Below, piece by piece: positions 35,688 through 46,023 of a stretch of 64,000 bases of DNA. Source of the DNA: Bacteroidia bacterium. GTDB lineage: Bacteria > Bacteroidota > Bacteroidia > UKL13-3. A model generated the notes under the pieces. That model saw nothing but the letters and a program-made list of their open reading frames with translations, did not search any database and was not told the DNA's origin. Each line of letters starts with the position of its first letter. Position 1 is the stretch's first letter. The translations under genes were made by a program, and so were the position numbers. The DNA lies in assembly GCA_025454975.1 (NCBI GenBank), contig JALONK010000014.1:1-64000 (forward strand), written 5' to 3'.

Positions 35688-36854
35688 TTAATCTTTTATT
35701 TCGCTTTTAATTTTTTGAATAAGGGATGCAAAATAAGTCATTTTGCTTGGATATAACAAACATAATTTTTCATAAGCCCGAATTGCCTTTTTGTGATTGC
35801 CTTGCTTATAATAAAGCCCTGCTAAGGTTTCCGTTACTAAGTCTTCATCCTCCTCAACACTGGTTTTAGCCATATTCATAGGATTAAAAAACTCCGCTTT
35901 AGGTCGGCTAATGCTAGGATTCTCCTTTATAAACTTATCTAAAATATCATGAAATTGATTAACGTTACTCTTTGCTACTGATGCAGCAATTTCTTTCTTT
36001 ACTTCTTCACTCACTTTAGGTTCAGGCTGAACCAAAGGGATCTCCTCTTTCTTTATTTCTTGGTTATCTAATGGTTTAGGCTGCTCCTTTGATTCTTTTA
36101 AGGTTACAGGTGCAGATTCAACCTTACCGGCCTTTAATGTTAACCATTCCAAAAAGCTATACTCTTCATTTGCAGTCGTACTCTCATCAGCCTCATTATT
36201 AATAATTGGCAACTCATCAGTGGTTGCATTCATTAACTCTTCAACGTTGTTTTCCTCAGCTACTGTTTGCTCGGTTTCTTCCACACCTGCATTTACATCA
36301 TCCTGCAATAATTGTTCAGGTATAATGTTATCCGATAGTTCAACTGGTGGCTGGTTAATTTCAACAATATCATCTTCTACTTTCTGTTCTGCAGTATAAT
36401 CAACAACCGGCTCAACTTCCTCTACGATTATTGAATCATTAGTTATTAATTCAACATGAGTATCTAAACTAGTATCTTGTGATAATAATGTTTCATGATT
36501 CTCAGGCTCATTAGGGATTATAATCGGAGTAGACTCAACGATAATGTTCGGTATATAAGCCTCAGCTTCTGCAATAGGTTGTGGTTGTTGTGCATGTTTT
36601 TGTTTTAATGCATGCAGTATATCGGGTTGATGTATATAATGATACAGTACCTCTCTATCTGGAACCCTTAAAGCTGTTTTTTTAATTTGAGCGTCTAAAT
36701 CGTAATGATTGGTATTACTTAAGGCTTTGCATAATAACATCCTTGCACCTGTAAAATAAGGGAACTGCTGAACGAGTTCTTTTAATTCCTTCACATGAGC
36801 CGTATTTAATGTGGCAGGATGATTACAATAATTATGCAAATCAGACTTATTCAT
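35688..36854 (-). CDS. TPR-repeat protein between lptE and secG
   Basis: 388 aa. The N-terminus (HPATLNTAHVKELKELVQQF, about 14-33) is helical. The long middle (about 90-310) is acidic and low in complexity (many Glu, Val, Pro), and the C-terminus is a single TPR (GLYYKQGNHKKAIRAYEKLC). The family is found at this position across Bacteroidota. It probably binds another envelope or secretion protein, but no function is known. The ATG at 36854 is taken; a start four codons earlier is possible. Confidence 0.72.
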   Translation of the reverse strand: MNKSDLHNYCNHPATLNTAHVKELKELVQQFPYFTGARMLLCKALSNTNHYDLDAQIKKTALRVPDREVLYHYIHQPDILHALKQKHAQQPQPIAEAEAYIPNIIVESTPIIIPNEPENHETLLSQDTSLDTHVELITNDSIIVEEVEPVVDYTAEQKVEDDIVEINQPPVELSDNIIPEQLLQDDVNAGVEETEQTVAEENNVEELMNATTDELPIINNEADESTTANEEYSFLEWLTLKAGKVESAPVTLKESKEQPKPLDNQEIKKEEIPLVQPEPKVSEEVKKEIAASVAKSNVNQFHDILDKFIKENPSISRPKAEFFNPMNMAKTSVEEDEDLVTETLAGLYYKQGNHKKAIRAYEKLCLLYPSKMTYFASLIQKIKSEIKD

Positions 36855-36890
36855 ACCAATCGGCAAAATAAGTAAAATATAGGAAGGTTA

Positions 36891-37397
36891 TTACCAATTA
36901 ATAAAAGATCGGTTAAAAATATCTTGTACTAAGATATCAGTAACTTGCGCTACTAATTGATTCTCAACCGAAGCAAAATTTAGTGTAGCAGGATAATCAA
37001 CAAAATTGGTAAATAATTGGGTGTAATTTTTCCCTTCTTCAATAGTATTTTCATAGGTGATTTCAATGGTTACCGTAAGACGGTTAACTGCATTTTGTTG
37101 GTTACCTTGAACGGCAACGGGCGAAGAAACATAACTGGTTATTTTACCGCTAAACCTCAAATCTCCATCACTTTGGGCTAATTTTAAATTGGTTTCATTA
37201 ATAAACTTGGTTTTTAACTTTTCCGTCATAATCTGACTTAAGGTAGGCATTACAATACTAGCCACGTTATTGATATACGACACTGAAAAAGTTTTGGCAC
37301 CAAGCGGAATTGAAGCACCGTTTTGGGAATAAAAGCGACAGCCGGTAAGTAAATACATACCGGCTGCAATTATTAACAAATTTCGAATAATTCCCAT
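36891..37397 (-). CDS. lptE: LPS-assembly lipoprotein LptE
   Basis: 168 aa. Lipoprotein signal MGIIRNLLIIAAGMYLLTGC. The mature protein has the LptE pattern SIPLGAKTFSVSYINNVASI, MTEKLKTKFINETNLKL and an FSGKITSY strand. It plugs the LptD barrel and assists LPS insertion in the outer membrane. In Bacteroidota its gene sits next to a TPR gene and secG, as here. It begins 3 bp after the citrate synthase stop, so it may share the citrate synthase promoter. Confidence 0.85.
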   Translation of the reverse strand: MGIIRNLLIIAAGMYLLTGCRFYSQNGASIPLGAKTFSVSYINNVASIVMPTLSQIMTEKLKTKFINETNLKLAQSDGDLRFSGKITSYVSSPVAVQGNQQNAVNRLTVTIEITYENTIEEGKNYTQLFTNFVDYPATLNFASVENQLVAQVTDILVQDIFNRSFINW

Positions 37398-37400
37398 TCT

Positions 37401-38723
37401 TTATTTAGCCTGAGCTTGGGTAGTAATTTTATTTTTTAACCATTCTGAAGTTACTGACTTCGGACGTTCAATTGGTAATCCTAATGCCCTGTCCCAAATT
37501 AAAGACGCCAAAACACCTAAAGCTCTTGATACTCCAAATAGTACAGTGTAGAAATCATATTCATTCATTCCATAATGCACTAATAAGGCACCGCTATGGG
37601 CATCAACATTTGGCCAAGGATTTTTAATCTTTTTGAAATTACCTAATATAACCGGAGCTACGTCATATACATCCCAAACGATATTTACTAATTCATCATT
37701 TGGCATATGTTTTTTAGCAAACTCCATTTGAGCGGTAAAACGAGGATCAGTTTTACGCAAAACGGCATGACCGTAACCTGGAACTACTTTTCCTTCGTTT
37801 ATTGTTTTATTGATATAATCTTCAATCTGTTGTTTACTTGGTTTGCCGCCACCTAAAGCTTCTTGCAACTCAAGTACCCAACGTATAACTTCTTGGTTAG
37901 CCAAACCGTGCAACGGACCGGCTAATCCATTCATGGCAGCCGAGAATGATAAATATGGATCACTTAATGCCGAACCAACTAAATGAGTGGTGTGTGCAGA
38001 AACATTACCACCCTCATGATCGGCATGAATAACCATATATAACCTCATCAATTCTTTGAAACCTTCATTATCACCGTAACCAAGCATGTGAGCAAAATTT
38101 GCTGCCCAATCTAATTTTGGGTTCGGTTCGATATGTACATTGTTTTTGTATGTCCTTCTATAAATATATGCTGCTACACGAGGTAAACGGGCAATTAAAT
38201 TCATCGAATCTTCGAAAGTGTATAACCAATAATCTTTTTTGTTGACCCCATTACGATAAGCATTTGCAAACTCACTTTCAGTTTGCATAGCCATAATTGC
38301 AATAGAGAATTGTGTCATTGGATGCGTACTGATTGGAAGTGCATCAATCACTTCAAACACATGTTTTGGAACAACTGCACGTTTAGTCCAGTTACTGCCA
38401 ACCTCGTACATATCATCATAAGAAGGTAATTCACCGGTCAACATTAAATAAAACAGCCCTTCAGGTAATGGTTCAGTAGTGCCTTCCAATTTTGGAAGCT
38501 TTTCACGTAATTCAGGAATACTGTATCCACGGAAACGAATGCCCTCTTCTGCATCTAACAAGGAAGTTTCGGTTATTAAACCAATCATTCCCTTCATTCC
38601 GGAAAATACTGAATCAACTGTGTAAGATCCAAGCTGCACTTCTGCATTAGCTTTCAAAAAATCTTTAATTTCAACCGCTTTAGGTAAGCCAATTTCTTCA
38701 AACCTATTTTTGATTTTATCCAT
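37401..38723 (-). CDS. gltA: Citrate synthase
   Basis: 440-aa Si-citrate synthase, condensing oxaloacetate and acetyl-CoA at the entry to the TCA cycle. Catalytic residues lie in GPLHGLANQEVI (His), GYGHAVLRKTDPRF (His) and VDAHSGALLVHY (Asp). HADHEGGNVSAHTTHLV is the substrate-binding block. Length and motifs match the eukaryotic-like type found in Bacteroidota rather than the ~430-aa NADH-regulated E. coli enzyme. lptE follows after 3 bp. Confidence 0.95.
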   Translation of the reverse strand: MDKIKNRFEEIGLPKAVEIKDFLKANAEVQLGSYTVDSVFSGMKGMIGLITETSLLDAEEGIRFRGYSIPELREKLPKLEGTTEPLPEGLFYLMLTGELPSYDDMYEVGSNWTKRAVVPKHVFEVIDALPISTHPMTQFSIAIMAMQTESEFANAYRNGVNKKDYWLYTFEDSMNLIARLPRVAAYIYRRTYKNNVHIEPNPKLDWAANFAHMLGYGDNEGFKELMRLYMVIHADHEGGNVSAHTTHLVGSALSDPYLSFSAAMNGLAGPLHGLANQEVIRWVLELQEALGGGKPSKQQIEDYINKTINEGKVVPGYGHAVLRKTDPRFTAQMEFAKKHMPNDELVNIVWDVYDVAPVILGNFKKIKNPWPNVDAHSGALLVHYGMNEYDFYTVLFGVSRALGVLASLIWDRALGLPIERPKSVTSEWLKNKITTQAQAK

Positions 38724-38837
38724 TTAATGTGACTTAATTAACTGATTAGATATAGAATAATCTCCCTTAAAAACCGCGTAAAATTAGTATTTGTTTTTAA
38801 AATTGAAGAATAATTAACTATAATTTATTCCTATATT

Positions 38838-39200
38838 CTATAATTTGTCTGTTTTGCGCGACAGTACAGGCTTTAAACGAAATATGAAATATATCATTAC
38901 AGCCACTAATCCTGCTATAAAAAAGATGCTTGCCAACACTTTAAAATGAAAATTTAAAAATTCGCCTGTCATCCAAATACTGTTAGCTGTTATCCAAAAA
39001 GTAATGGCAATATTTGGCCACAATAGATACTTATTGTTTTTAGTAAGAAAGCAAACAAATACCGACATACCAATTGCCGGAATAATCATTGCCATTGCCG
39101 GTAACTTCCAGCTCAACATCCAACATAAATCCTTTATTAGCCAAATCGGTATGTGAGCATTTTCTAATTCACGAATGCGGTTTTCTTGTTTGTCGGGCAT
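38838..39200 (-). CDS. Small integral membrane protein (3 TM)
   Basis: 120 aa. Three predicted helices (LPAMAMIIPAIGMSVFVCFL, WPNIAITFWITANSIWM, VLASIFFIAGLVAVMIYFIF), with a cytoplasmic N-terminus (MPDKQENRIRELEN) and a basic tail. No recognised family. It is divergent from the TonB-receptor gene, with only 23 bp between the two start codons. Confidence 0.6.
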   Translation of the reverse strand: MPDKQENRIRELENAHIPIWLIKDLCWMLSWKLPAMAMIIPAIGMSVFVCFLTKNNKYLLWPNIAITFWITANSIWMTGEFLNFHFKVLASIFFIAGLVAVMIYFIFRLKPVLSRKTDKL

Positions 39201-39223
39201 TGTTCAAAGAAATCAAATTCGTG

Positions 39224-41578
39224 ATGATTTCAAAAAAAAATTTATTTTGCTTAAAGAATTACTTTAACATTTTGCTTAAACTACTAACCTTAATATTAAT
39301 CTCTATCAGTTTTTCATTAAGCGCACAACAAACTTTTGTGCTAAAAGGAAAAGTTACGTCGCCTCAGCAACACGGAGTAGGATTTGCATCTGTTTCCTTA
39401 GGAAAATATCGCACACGATGTGATTCTACCGGTGGATTTGAAATAAAAGTCCCTTCCGGTAAGTATACCATTAGAATAACTGCTATCGGTTATAAAATTT
39501 TTGAACGAAGAATTGAAATCCTTTCAGATATAAGCTTACCTGATTTTCAAATGGAAATGGAAATAAATCAATTAAATCAGGTGGTGTTTAGCGGAGGCAA
39601 AATATCGCGTAAAGCCGCACAGGAAGTGATGAGTATGACTGTGGTAAGACCTAATTTAATTGCTTACACTAATGCAACAGATTTAAGTGAAGTGGTTAAT
39701 AAAGTTCCAGGTGTAAGTATTGTGGAAGGACAAATTACCATAAGGGGTGGCGTAGGATACAGCTATAGTGTGGGATCAAGGGTTATGGTACTGCTTGATG
39801 ATATGCCGTTAATGGGTGGTGATTTAGGTGATGTTCGATGGAAAATTCTACCCATAGAAGCAGCCGAACAAGTTGAGGTGGTTAAAGGTGCATCATCTGT
39901 ATTGTATGGCTCATCTGCCCTTAATGGAAGTGTTAATGTAAGAACAGGATGGGCCGAAAAAAAACCGGTAACTAAGTTTACCATGTATCAAGGTATAACC
40001 GATAATCCTAGAAACCGAGAAATGATTTGGTGGGAAAGAACCTCTCAACCTTTTACTACCGGCGCTTTTTTTAGTCACCGACAAATGTTTGGCCAGTTCG
40101 ACTTAGTATTAAGCGGTAATGTTAGCATGACTAGGAGTCACTTGCAATTAAATGATGAATTTAGAGGAAGGTATTATATAAAAACAAGGTATAGATCTAA
40201 AAAAATTCCCGGCCTTAGCTTTGGTGTAAATAGTATGATGTTGCTTGAAAAAGCAGGAAGATTTTTTATTTGGGAAAATTCGGACAGTGGCGCATTTAAA
40301 CCTTATGATGGAAGTGTTGGTCAAGACTTTTGGAGAATTTATACCATTGATCCACATATTACCTATGAATCACCTAACAAAAAAACAACTCATAGTGTGA
40401 AGTTAAGAAACTATAATATTGTTCGTTTTGTTGACCGTAACTTAAACCGTAATTTATATAATGCCAATGCTGATCAATATTCATTAGATTATTCGTGGCA
40501 ACAAAAATTAAGTAAACGTATTACTTCAACCACAGGTTTGTGGGGCCTTTACACTACCGCAGTTAGTAATGTTTACGCCGGAAGGTATCAAGGTTACAGT
40601 TATGCCGGATTTATTCAATTGGATTATCAATACAAACGTTGGAATATAAGCGCCGGATTAAGGTATGAAGTGAATCGTATTGACACTAATGAAGAAAATA
40701 GACGACCGCTTACTAAAATAGGTTTTAATTATCGTTTAGCGCCACAAACTTTTTTAAGGATGAATTATGGTGAAGGCTATCGGTTTCCTACAATCGGAGA
40801 AAGATATGTTGATGATGGCGTAGTAACCTTAAGAGTATTTCCAAATCCCGGTTTAAAAACTGAGTATGGTTGGACAGCCGAATTTGGACTTAAGCAAGGT
40901 TTTTCGATATTAAACTGGAACGCTCAATTTGATTATGCATTTTTTTGGCAAGAGTATAATGATTTAATAGAATTTCGTTTCGACCAGTATGTGCCTGCCA
41001 GTTTAGAAAATCCATTTGGAACTTTCGGATTTAAAGCACTAAATATTCAACAAGCTCGTGTTGCCGGCATGGAGTTCAGTTTAAGTGGCAATGGAAATAT
41101 TGGAGATGTAAATGTGAATGTGTTAGCTGGTTACACGTATTCGTACCCGGTGAATTTATCAAGAGATACAGCCGCCAGAAATGCCGGAAGATATTTGCGT
41201 GATTTTTTTAGAAGTTTGGATGGAGTTGATAGTGCTTATGCGGCTGAACAATTATTGCCTTATCGTAACAGAAATTTAGTAAAAGGTGATATTGAATTAA
41301 GTTATAAAAAAGTTAACTTGGGTTATGGTGTTCAATACTACAGTCGCTTTGATAATATTGACCAAATGTTGTACGTAGTTATTCCTGGATTACAAAACTA
41401 TATGCGAAGCGTTGGCAACGGAGATTGGGTGCATCAATTAAGAACCGGCGTTAACGTTAATCCTAATTTTACTGTTAGTTTTATTATAAATAATTTTACC
41501 AATAAAGCTTATGCTACCCGACCCGCAAGAATGGATGCTCCTAGAACATTTATTTTACAGGCAAGGGTTAATTTTTAA
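39224..41578 (+). CDS. TonB-dependent outer-membrane receptor
   Basis: 784 aa. Signal peptide (MISKKNLFCLKNYF... ending SLSAQ), a carboxypeptidase-regulatory-like N-domain (LKGKVTSPQQHGVGFASVSL), a plug (TVVRPNLIAYTNATDLSEVV, IRGGVGYSYSVGSRVMVLLD, EVVKGASSVLYGSSALNGSV) and a large barrel that ends FILQARVNF. No SusD partner is adjacent, so a siderophore, vitamin or metal substrate is as likely as a sugar. The ATG at 39224 is taken because it begins a signal peptide. An earlier start at 39089 would overlap the divergent gene. Confidence 0.9.
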   Translation: MISKKNLFCLKNYFNILLKLLTLILISISFSLSAQQTFVLKGKVTSPQQHGVGFASVSLGKYRTRCDSTGGFEIKVPSGKYTIRITAIGYKIFERRIEILSDISLPDFQMEMEINQLNQVVFSGGKISRKAAQEVMSMTVVRPNLIAYTNATDLSEVVNKVPGVSIVEGQITIRGGVGYSYSVGSRVMVLLDDMPLMGGDLGDVRWKILPIEAAEQVEVVKGASSVLYGSSALNGSVNVRTGWAEKKPVTKFTMYQGITDNPRNREMIWWERTSQPFTTGAFFSHRQMFGQFDLVLSGNVSMTRSHLQLNDEFRGRYYIKTRYRSKKIPGLSFGVNSMMLLEKAGRFFIWENSDSGAFKPYDGSVGQDFWRIYTIDPHITYESPNKKTTHSVKLRNYNIVRFVDRNLNRNLYNANADQYSLDYSWQQKLSKRITSTTGLWGLYTTAVSNVYAGRYQGYSYAGFIQLDYQYKRWNISAGLRYEVNRIDTNEENRRPLTKIGFNYRLAPQTFLRMNYGEGYRFPTIGERYVDDGVVTLRVFPNPGLKTEYGWTAEFGLKQGFSILNWNAQFDYAFFWQEYNDLIEFRFDQYVPASLENPFGTFGFKALNIQQARVAGMEFSLSGNGNIGDVNVNVLAGYTYSYPVNLSRDTAARNAGRYLRDFFRSLDGVDSAYAAEQLLPYRNRNLVKGDIELSYKKVNLGYGVQYYSRFDNIDQMLYVVIPGLQNYMRSVGNGDWVHQLRTGVNVNPNFTVSFIINNFTNKAYATRPARMDAPRTFILQARVNF

Positions 41579-41596
41579 ATTCAATTCATCCAAACC

Positions 41597-42481
41597 ATGT
41601 CAAATATTGATTTAATTATAAGTGAAAGAGCCACACAAATCGGTAAATTTTTAGTAGGTAGATTACTTCCCTTCCGTCAAAAACGTATGATAGGACCATT
41701 TATCTATATTGACCACATGGGCCCAGAACAGCTAACAGAAAACGAACAACTTGATATTGCAGTTCATCCTCATATAGGTTTATCAACCTTAACATATTTG
41801 TTGGAAGGAAGTATTTTTCATCGGGATTCTTTAGGAAATAAAGTAGAAATCAAGCCCGGTGAGGTAAATTGGATGACCGCGGGTAAAGGTATAACCCATA
41901 GTGAAAGAACACCCGAACATTTGCGAAACCAAAGAAAACAATTGCATGGACTACAAATTTGGGTTGCGTTACCTAAAGATAAGGAAGATATTGAGCCCGA
42001 CTTTTATCATGCAAATGCTGATGTATTGCCAACATGGAAAGATGATTCAGGTAATGATTATAAATTAATAGCGGGTAGCATAAAGGGATTAACATCGCCT
42101 GTTCCTGTATATAGTAAAATGTATTTAATTGAAGTGAATGTGAAAACTACAACCTCAATTAATTTTAGCGAACGACTTTATGGAGAAGCCGGTTTGTATA
42201 TTTTAAAAGGTAGTGTAATAGCCAATGAAAATTCGTTCGGAGAAAAACAACTGTTATTTACTCATCATGCAGATTTATGTGATATTACTATAACAACTGA
42301 TAGCAGTATTTATATTTTCGGAGGAGAAGTGTTTCCCGAAGAACGATTTATTGATTGGAATTTTGTTTCGTCGGATAAAGAAAAGCTAGTCGAAGCAAAA
42401 AGAAAATGGATGGCAGGAGAATTTCCAACCATTGATGATGACCATGAAAACATTCCTTACCCTGTATTTAAAAAACCATAA
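41597..42481 (+). CDS. Pirin-family protein
   Basis: 294-aa bicupin. The N-terminal cupin has FIYIDHMGPEQL, the metal-binding HPHIGLSTLTYLLEGSIFHRDSLGN (in two parts) and GITHSERTP (His ligands). The second cupin is degenerate. Some pirins are quercetin dioxygenases; others regulate transcription or pyruvate metabolism. It follows the TonB receptor by 18 bp and may share its transcript. Confidence 0.88.
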   Translation: MSNIDLIISERATQIGKFLVGRLLPFRQKRMIGPFIYIDHMGPEQLTENEQLDIAVHPHIGLSTLTYLLEGSIFHRDSLGNKVEIKPGEVNWMTAGKGITHSERTPEHLRNQRKQLHGLQIWVALPKDKEDIEPDFYHANADVLPTWKDDSGNDYKLIAGSIKGLTSPVPVYSKMYLIEVNVKTTTSINFSERLYGEAGLYILKGSVIANENSFGEKQLLFTHHADLCDITITTDSSIYIFGGEVFPEERFIDWNFVSSDKEKLVEAKRKWMAGEFPTIDDDHENIPYPVFKKP

Positions 42482-42511
42482 AAACAAGGTAAGGAAGGCA
42501 TCACAAAAATG

Positions 42512-44317
42512 TTATTGAACTGCTTTCTGGAATCTTCTTCTTTCGTGCTCCAATAAATATATTTTTCTTAATCGTAATGATTTAGGTGTAATCTCTAGAT
42601 ATTCATCATCTTGAATATATTCCATACATTCTTCTAAACTCATTTCAATCTTCGGTGCGATACGCACATTATCATCGCTACCTGCTGCGCGGAAGTTAGT
42701 TAATTGTTTAGCTCTTACCACGTTTAACACCATGTCGTCCGGACGAATATTTTGTCCAATAACCATTCCTTCATACACTTCATCACCCGGCTCAATAAAA
42801 AAGCTACCTCTGTCTTGTAGTTTATCTACCGCATAAGCAGTAACTACACCTTTATCACCGCTGATTAAAACACCTGCCAAACGATTTGGAATGGTGCCTT
42901 TCCAAGGTTCATAAGCTTTAAAGCGATGAGCCATAATAGCCTCACCTGCTGTTGCTGTTAAAATATTATTTCTTAATCCGATAATTCCACGTGAAGGAAT
43001 GGTAAATTCTAAATGTTGTAAATCGCCTTTCGGCTCCATCACCAATAATTCGCCTTTACGCTGACTAACCAATTCGATTACTTTACCTGAACTTTCCTCA
43101 GGCACGTCAACTGTTAATATTTCTACCGGTTCACATTTAACCCCATCAATTTCTTTGATAATAACACGAGGTTGACCAACCTGAAGCTCATAGCCCTCTC
43201 TTCTCATGGTTTCTATCAATACAGAAAGGTGAAGAATACCTCGTCCATATACAAGAATTGAATCAGGAGAATCAGTGTCTTCCAACTTCAACGCTAAATT
43301 TTTCTCCGTTTCTTTTTCTAAACGTTCACGTAGATGTCTACTGGTAACAAATTTACCTTCTTTACCAAAAAATGGCGAATTGTTAATGGTAAACAACATG
43401 CTCATGGTAGGTTCATCAATTGAAATTGGTTTTAATCCTTCCGGATTTTCAAAATCGGCTACTGTATCTCCAATTTCAAAACCTTCAATACCAAACACTG
43501 CGCAAATATCACCGGCATTTACCTCCTCTACTTTCATTCTTCCTAAACCCTCAAAGGTGTAAAGTTCTTTGATACGCGACTTTTCAATACGACCGTCTCT
43601 TTTCACTAAACTAATAGGTTGGTTTACTTTTAATGAACCGCGTAATAATCTACCAATGGCAATGCGTCCGGTAAATGAAGAATAATCAAGTGAAGTAATC
43701 TGCATTTGCGTGGTGCCTATTTCTACATGAGGAGGAGGAATCTGTTCTATTATATCATCTAATAATGAAGTAAAGTCTTCTGTTGGTGTTTTCCAATCAC
43801 GACCCATCCAACCCTGTTTGCTTGAACCATAAATTGTGTGAAAGTTTAGCTGTTCCTCTGTCGCATCAAGGTTAAAAAACAAATCAAATACTGCATCATG
43901 TACTTCATCGGGGCGGCAATTTGGTTTGTCAACCTTGTTGATTACAACAATAGGTTTTTTCCCAAGGCTTAATGCTTTGTGTAATACAAAACGTGTTTGT
44001 GGCATCGGCCCTTCAAAGGCATCAACCAACAACAATACACCATCGGCCATGTTTAAAACACGTTCCACTTCTCCACCGAAGTCGGCGTGACCCGGTGTAT
44101 CAATAATGTTAATTTTAACATCTTTATACCTAACCGAAACATTTTTAGCTAGGATGGTAATTCCACGCTCACGTTCAAGGTCGTTATTATCTAAAATAAG
44201 TTCACCGGTTTGTTGGTTTTCCCTAAATAATTTGGTTTGATGTAAGATTTTGTCAACCAAAGTAGTTTTACCATGGTCAACGTGAGCAATAATTGCTATA
44301 TTCCTGATATTCTGCAT
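42512..44317 (-). CDS. typA: TypA/BipA ribosome-associated GTPase
   Basis: 601-aa translational GTPase with EF-G-like domains. G1 is AHVDHGKTTLVD (about 11-22), G2 RGITI, G3 DTPGHADF, and G4 NKVDKP. The C-terminus has the typical FxxYxxxxG and GxxxxxR features (GIIGLRNNILTATAGEAI) and ends LRLRKIYL. It binds 70S ribosomes and is needed for growth in cold or under stress. A TACCTTTG box lies 19 nt before its start codon; it is transcribed alone. Confidence 0.96.
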   Translation of the reverse strand: MQNIRNIAIIAHVDHGKTTLVDKILHQTKLFRENQQTGELILDNNDLERERGITILAKNVSVRYKDVKINIIDTPGHADFGGEVERVLNMADGVLLLVDAFEGPMPQTRFVLHKALSLGKKPIVVINKVDKPNCRPDEVHDAVFDLFFNLDATEEQLNFHTIYGSSKQGWMGRDWKTPTEDFTSLLDDIIEQIPPPHVEIGTTQMQITSLDYSSFTGRIAIGRLLRGSLKVNQPISLVKRDGRIEKSRIKELYTFEGLGRMKVEEVNAGDICAVFGIEGFEIGDTVADFENPEGLKPISIDEPTMSMLFTINNSPFFGKEGKFVTSRHLRERLEKETEKNLALKLEDTDSPDSILVYGRGILHLSVLIETMRREGYELQVGQPRVIIKEIDGVKCEPVEILTVDVPEESSGKVIELVSQRKGELLVMEPKGDLQHLEFTIPSRGIIGLRNNILTATAGEAIMAHRFKAYEPWKGTIPNRLAGVLISGDKGVVTAYAVDKLQDRGSFFIEPGDEVYEGMVIGQNIRPDDMVLNVVRAKQLTNFRAAGSDDNVRIAPKIEMSLEECMEYIQDDEYLEITPKSLRLRKIYLLEHERRRFQKAVQ

Positions 44318-44336
44318 GTACTAAGCAAATGAGGCG

Positions 44337-44344
44337 CAAAGGTA
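44337..44344 (-). promoter_or_regulatory. Bacteroidota -7-like box for typA
   Basis: TACCTTTG on the minus strand matches TAnnTTTG and ends 19 nt before the ATG at 44317. No matching -33 TTTG is evident. Confidence 0.45.
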
Positions 44345-44439
44345 ATCATCTGCGTTGAACATTCATAGAAATTTTAAATACTTCTAATACTTATCATCTG
44401 ATTGCATGTTTTTAAGTATCAATTTATTCAAGTAAAAAC

Positions 44440-45854
44440 TTAATGCCCTAATGAAGTAGATAACGAATGAGTGCCGTTTTTTAATAAAAGTTTCTTTATC
44501 ACTAAACCATATATTACCAAATATGCAAAACAAAAAACTGTAACAATATAACTCATATGAATACCTATGGAAGGGATATCCGCCAGGTAACCTTGAATGG
44601 GAGGTATAATGGCACCACCAACAATCATCATGATTAAAAATGATGAGCCTTGAGAGGTATATTTACCTAAACCATGAATGGCAACACTAAAAATACATGG
44701 CCACAATACCGAACAAGCTAATCCACCACTAATAAAAGCATATAACGCTATATCACCTTTAGTAAATAATCCGACGATCATTGCCACTACTCCATATAAG
44801 CTAAATAATATCAGCGCATTCACCTGATTTTCGCCGGCTATAAATTAATTCCAATCATGATTAAAATAGGAATGATATAAACCAAAAAAGTATCAAAGGG
44901 ATGTCCGTTCATTGCGTTAATGAATAATACCACGCCAAAAGCAATAAGAGGCATCACCGCCATCAATAAATTTTTATATACTCGTGAAAGTCCAAATGCA
45001 TTAACGGCTCCTGTCCACCTGCCAATCATTAAGCTTCCCCAATACAATGAAATAAAAGGAGAGATAGCAGATATGGGTAGTTGGCCAAAATCAGAACTCG
45101 ATAATAAAGCTCCCAAATTACTTTGTATGCTTACCTCAACCCCAACATATAAAAAAATGGCAAGCATCCCCATAACCAATTGTGGGTGTTTTAATGCCCC
45201 TAAATCTGTTATTGAGTCATTATTTAATTCTTGTGAATTTGACTTACCTGATAAATTAAAGAATAAGGCCAATGCTGCAAACAATCCACCAAGTACCCAA
45301 AACAAACGAGTGATGGTTTGAATGGAGGGCACCTCAGTACTACCCAATTTTCCGAATAACAGGTAACCAACTATCACCGGTCCAACAGTTGTGCCCAATG
45401 AGTTAATACCTCCCGCTAAATTTAAACGATGAGCGCCGGTTTCAGGAGTACCTAAACTTACTGCAAAAGGTTGAGCTGCCGTTTGTTGTAAACTGAATCC
45501 TAATGCCACGATGAATAATGCTGTTAATAAAAATACAAAATAACCCGACTGAACAGCAGGAATAATGGCAAATGAACCAACCATTGATATTAATAATCCA
45601 ATAACAATTCCTTTTCTAAATCCTATCTTATTTAAGAGATCTGATTTTGTTATCAATCCATATAAAAATAACAACAATGAGCCGATAAAATATCCACCGT
45701 AAAAAGTAAAATCAATTAATTGGCTTCCGAATTGATTTAAATTGAAATGTGTTTTACAATAGGGAATTAAAATTCCGTTTGAAGCGGCCAAGAATCCCCA
45801 GAAAAAGAATACTGTTATTAAACTGTATAATTGACTTTGTTTAGATTTGCTCAT
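44440..45854 (-). pseudogene. fucP: FucP-family MFS sugar transporter broken by a frameshift
   Basis: Two adjacent open frames make one protein. The first (45854 to 44838, 338 aa) covers helices 1-9: YSLITVFFFWGFLAASNGIL, the block TPETGAHRLNLAGGINSLGT and SLYWGSLMIGRW. The second (44823-44440) covers the last helices, ending [13 protein letters not shown]. At the break the minus-strand sequence reads AATTTATAGCC. Adding one T restores the frame (...[15 protein letters not shown]...). A single-base deletion (or sequencing error) near 44841-44845 explains the split. Intact members carry L-fucose or other sugars with protons. The ATG at 45854 is taken as the start. Confidence 0.75.
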
Positions 45855-45859
45855 ATTTC

Positions 45860-45867
45860 CAAATGTA
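45860..45867 (-). promoter_or_regulatory. Bacteroidota -7-like box for the FucP-type gene
   Basis: TACATTTG on the minus strand ends 5 nt before the ATG at 45854. No -33 element is seen. If used, the mRNA would be leaderless. Confidence 0.35.
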
Positions 45868-46023
45868 TAAATACTTTTATAATTCCATTCACTAACATAT
45901 ACCAAGAATTATAGAGTGTCCACTCCAAAACACATTAAACCGCTTAACACAAAATTTTTCCTTTCAGCAATTAGTTATGCGCTACTTCATATTTTTTTTT
46001 ACTTTTGATTTCAAACAACTGCT

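Noticed and set aside
39089-39223. Upstream start of the TonB receptor at 39089
   Set aside because: It would overlap the divergent membrane-protein gene, and the signal peptide begins at the Met at 39224.
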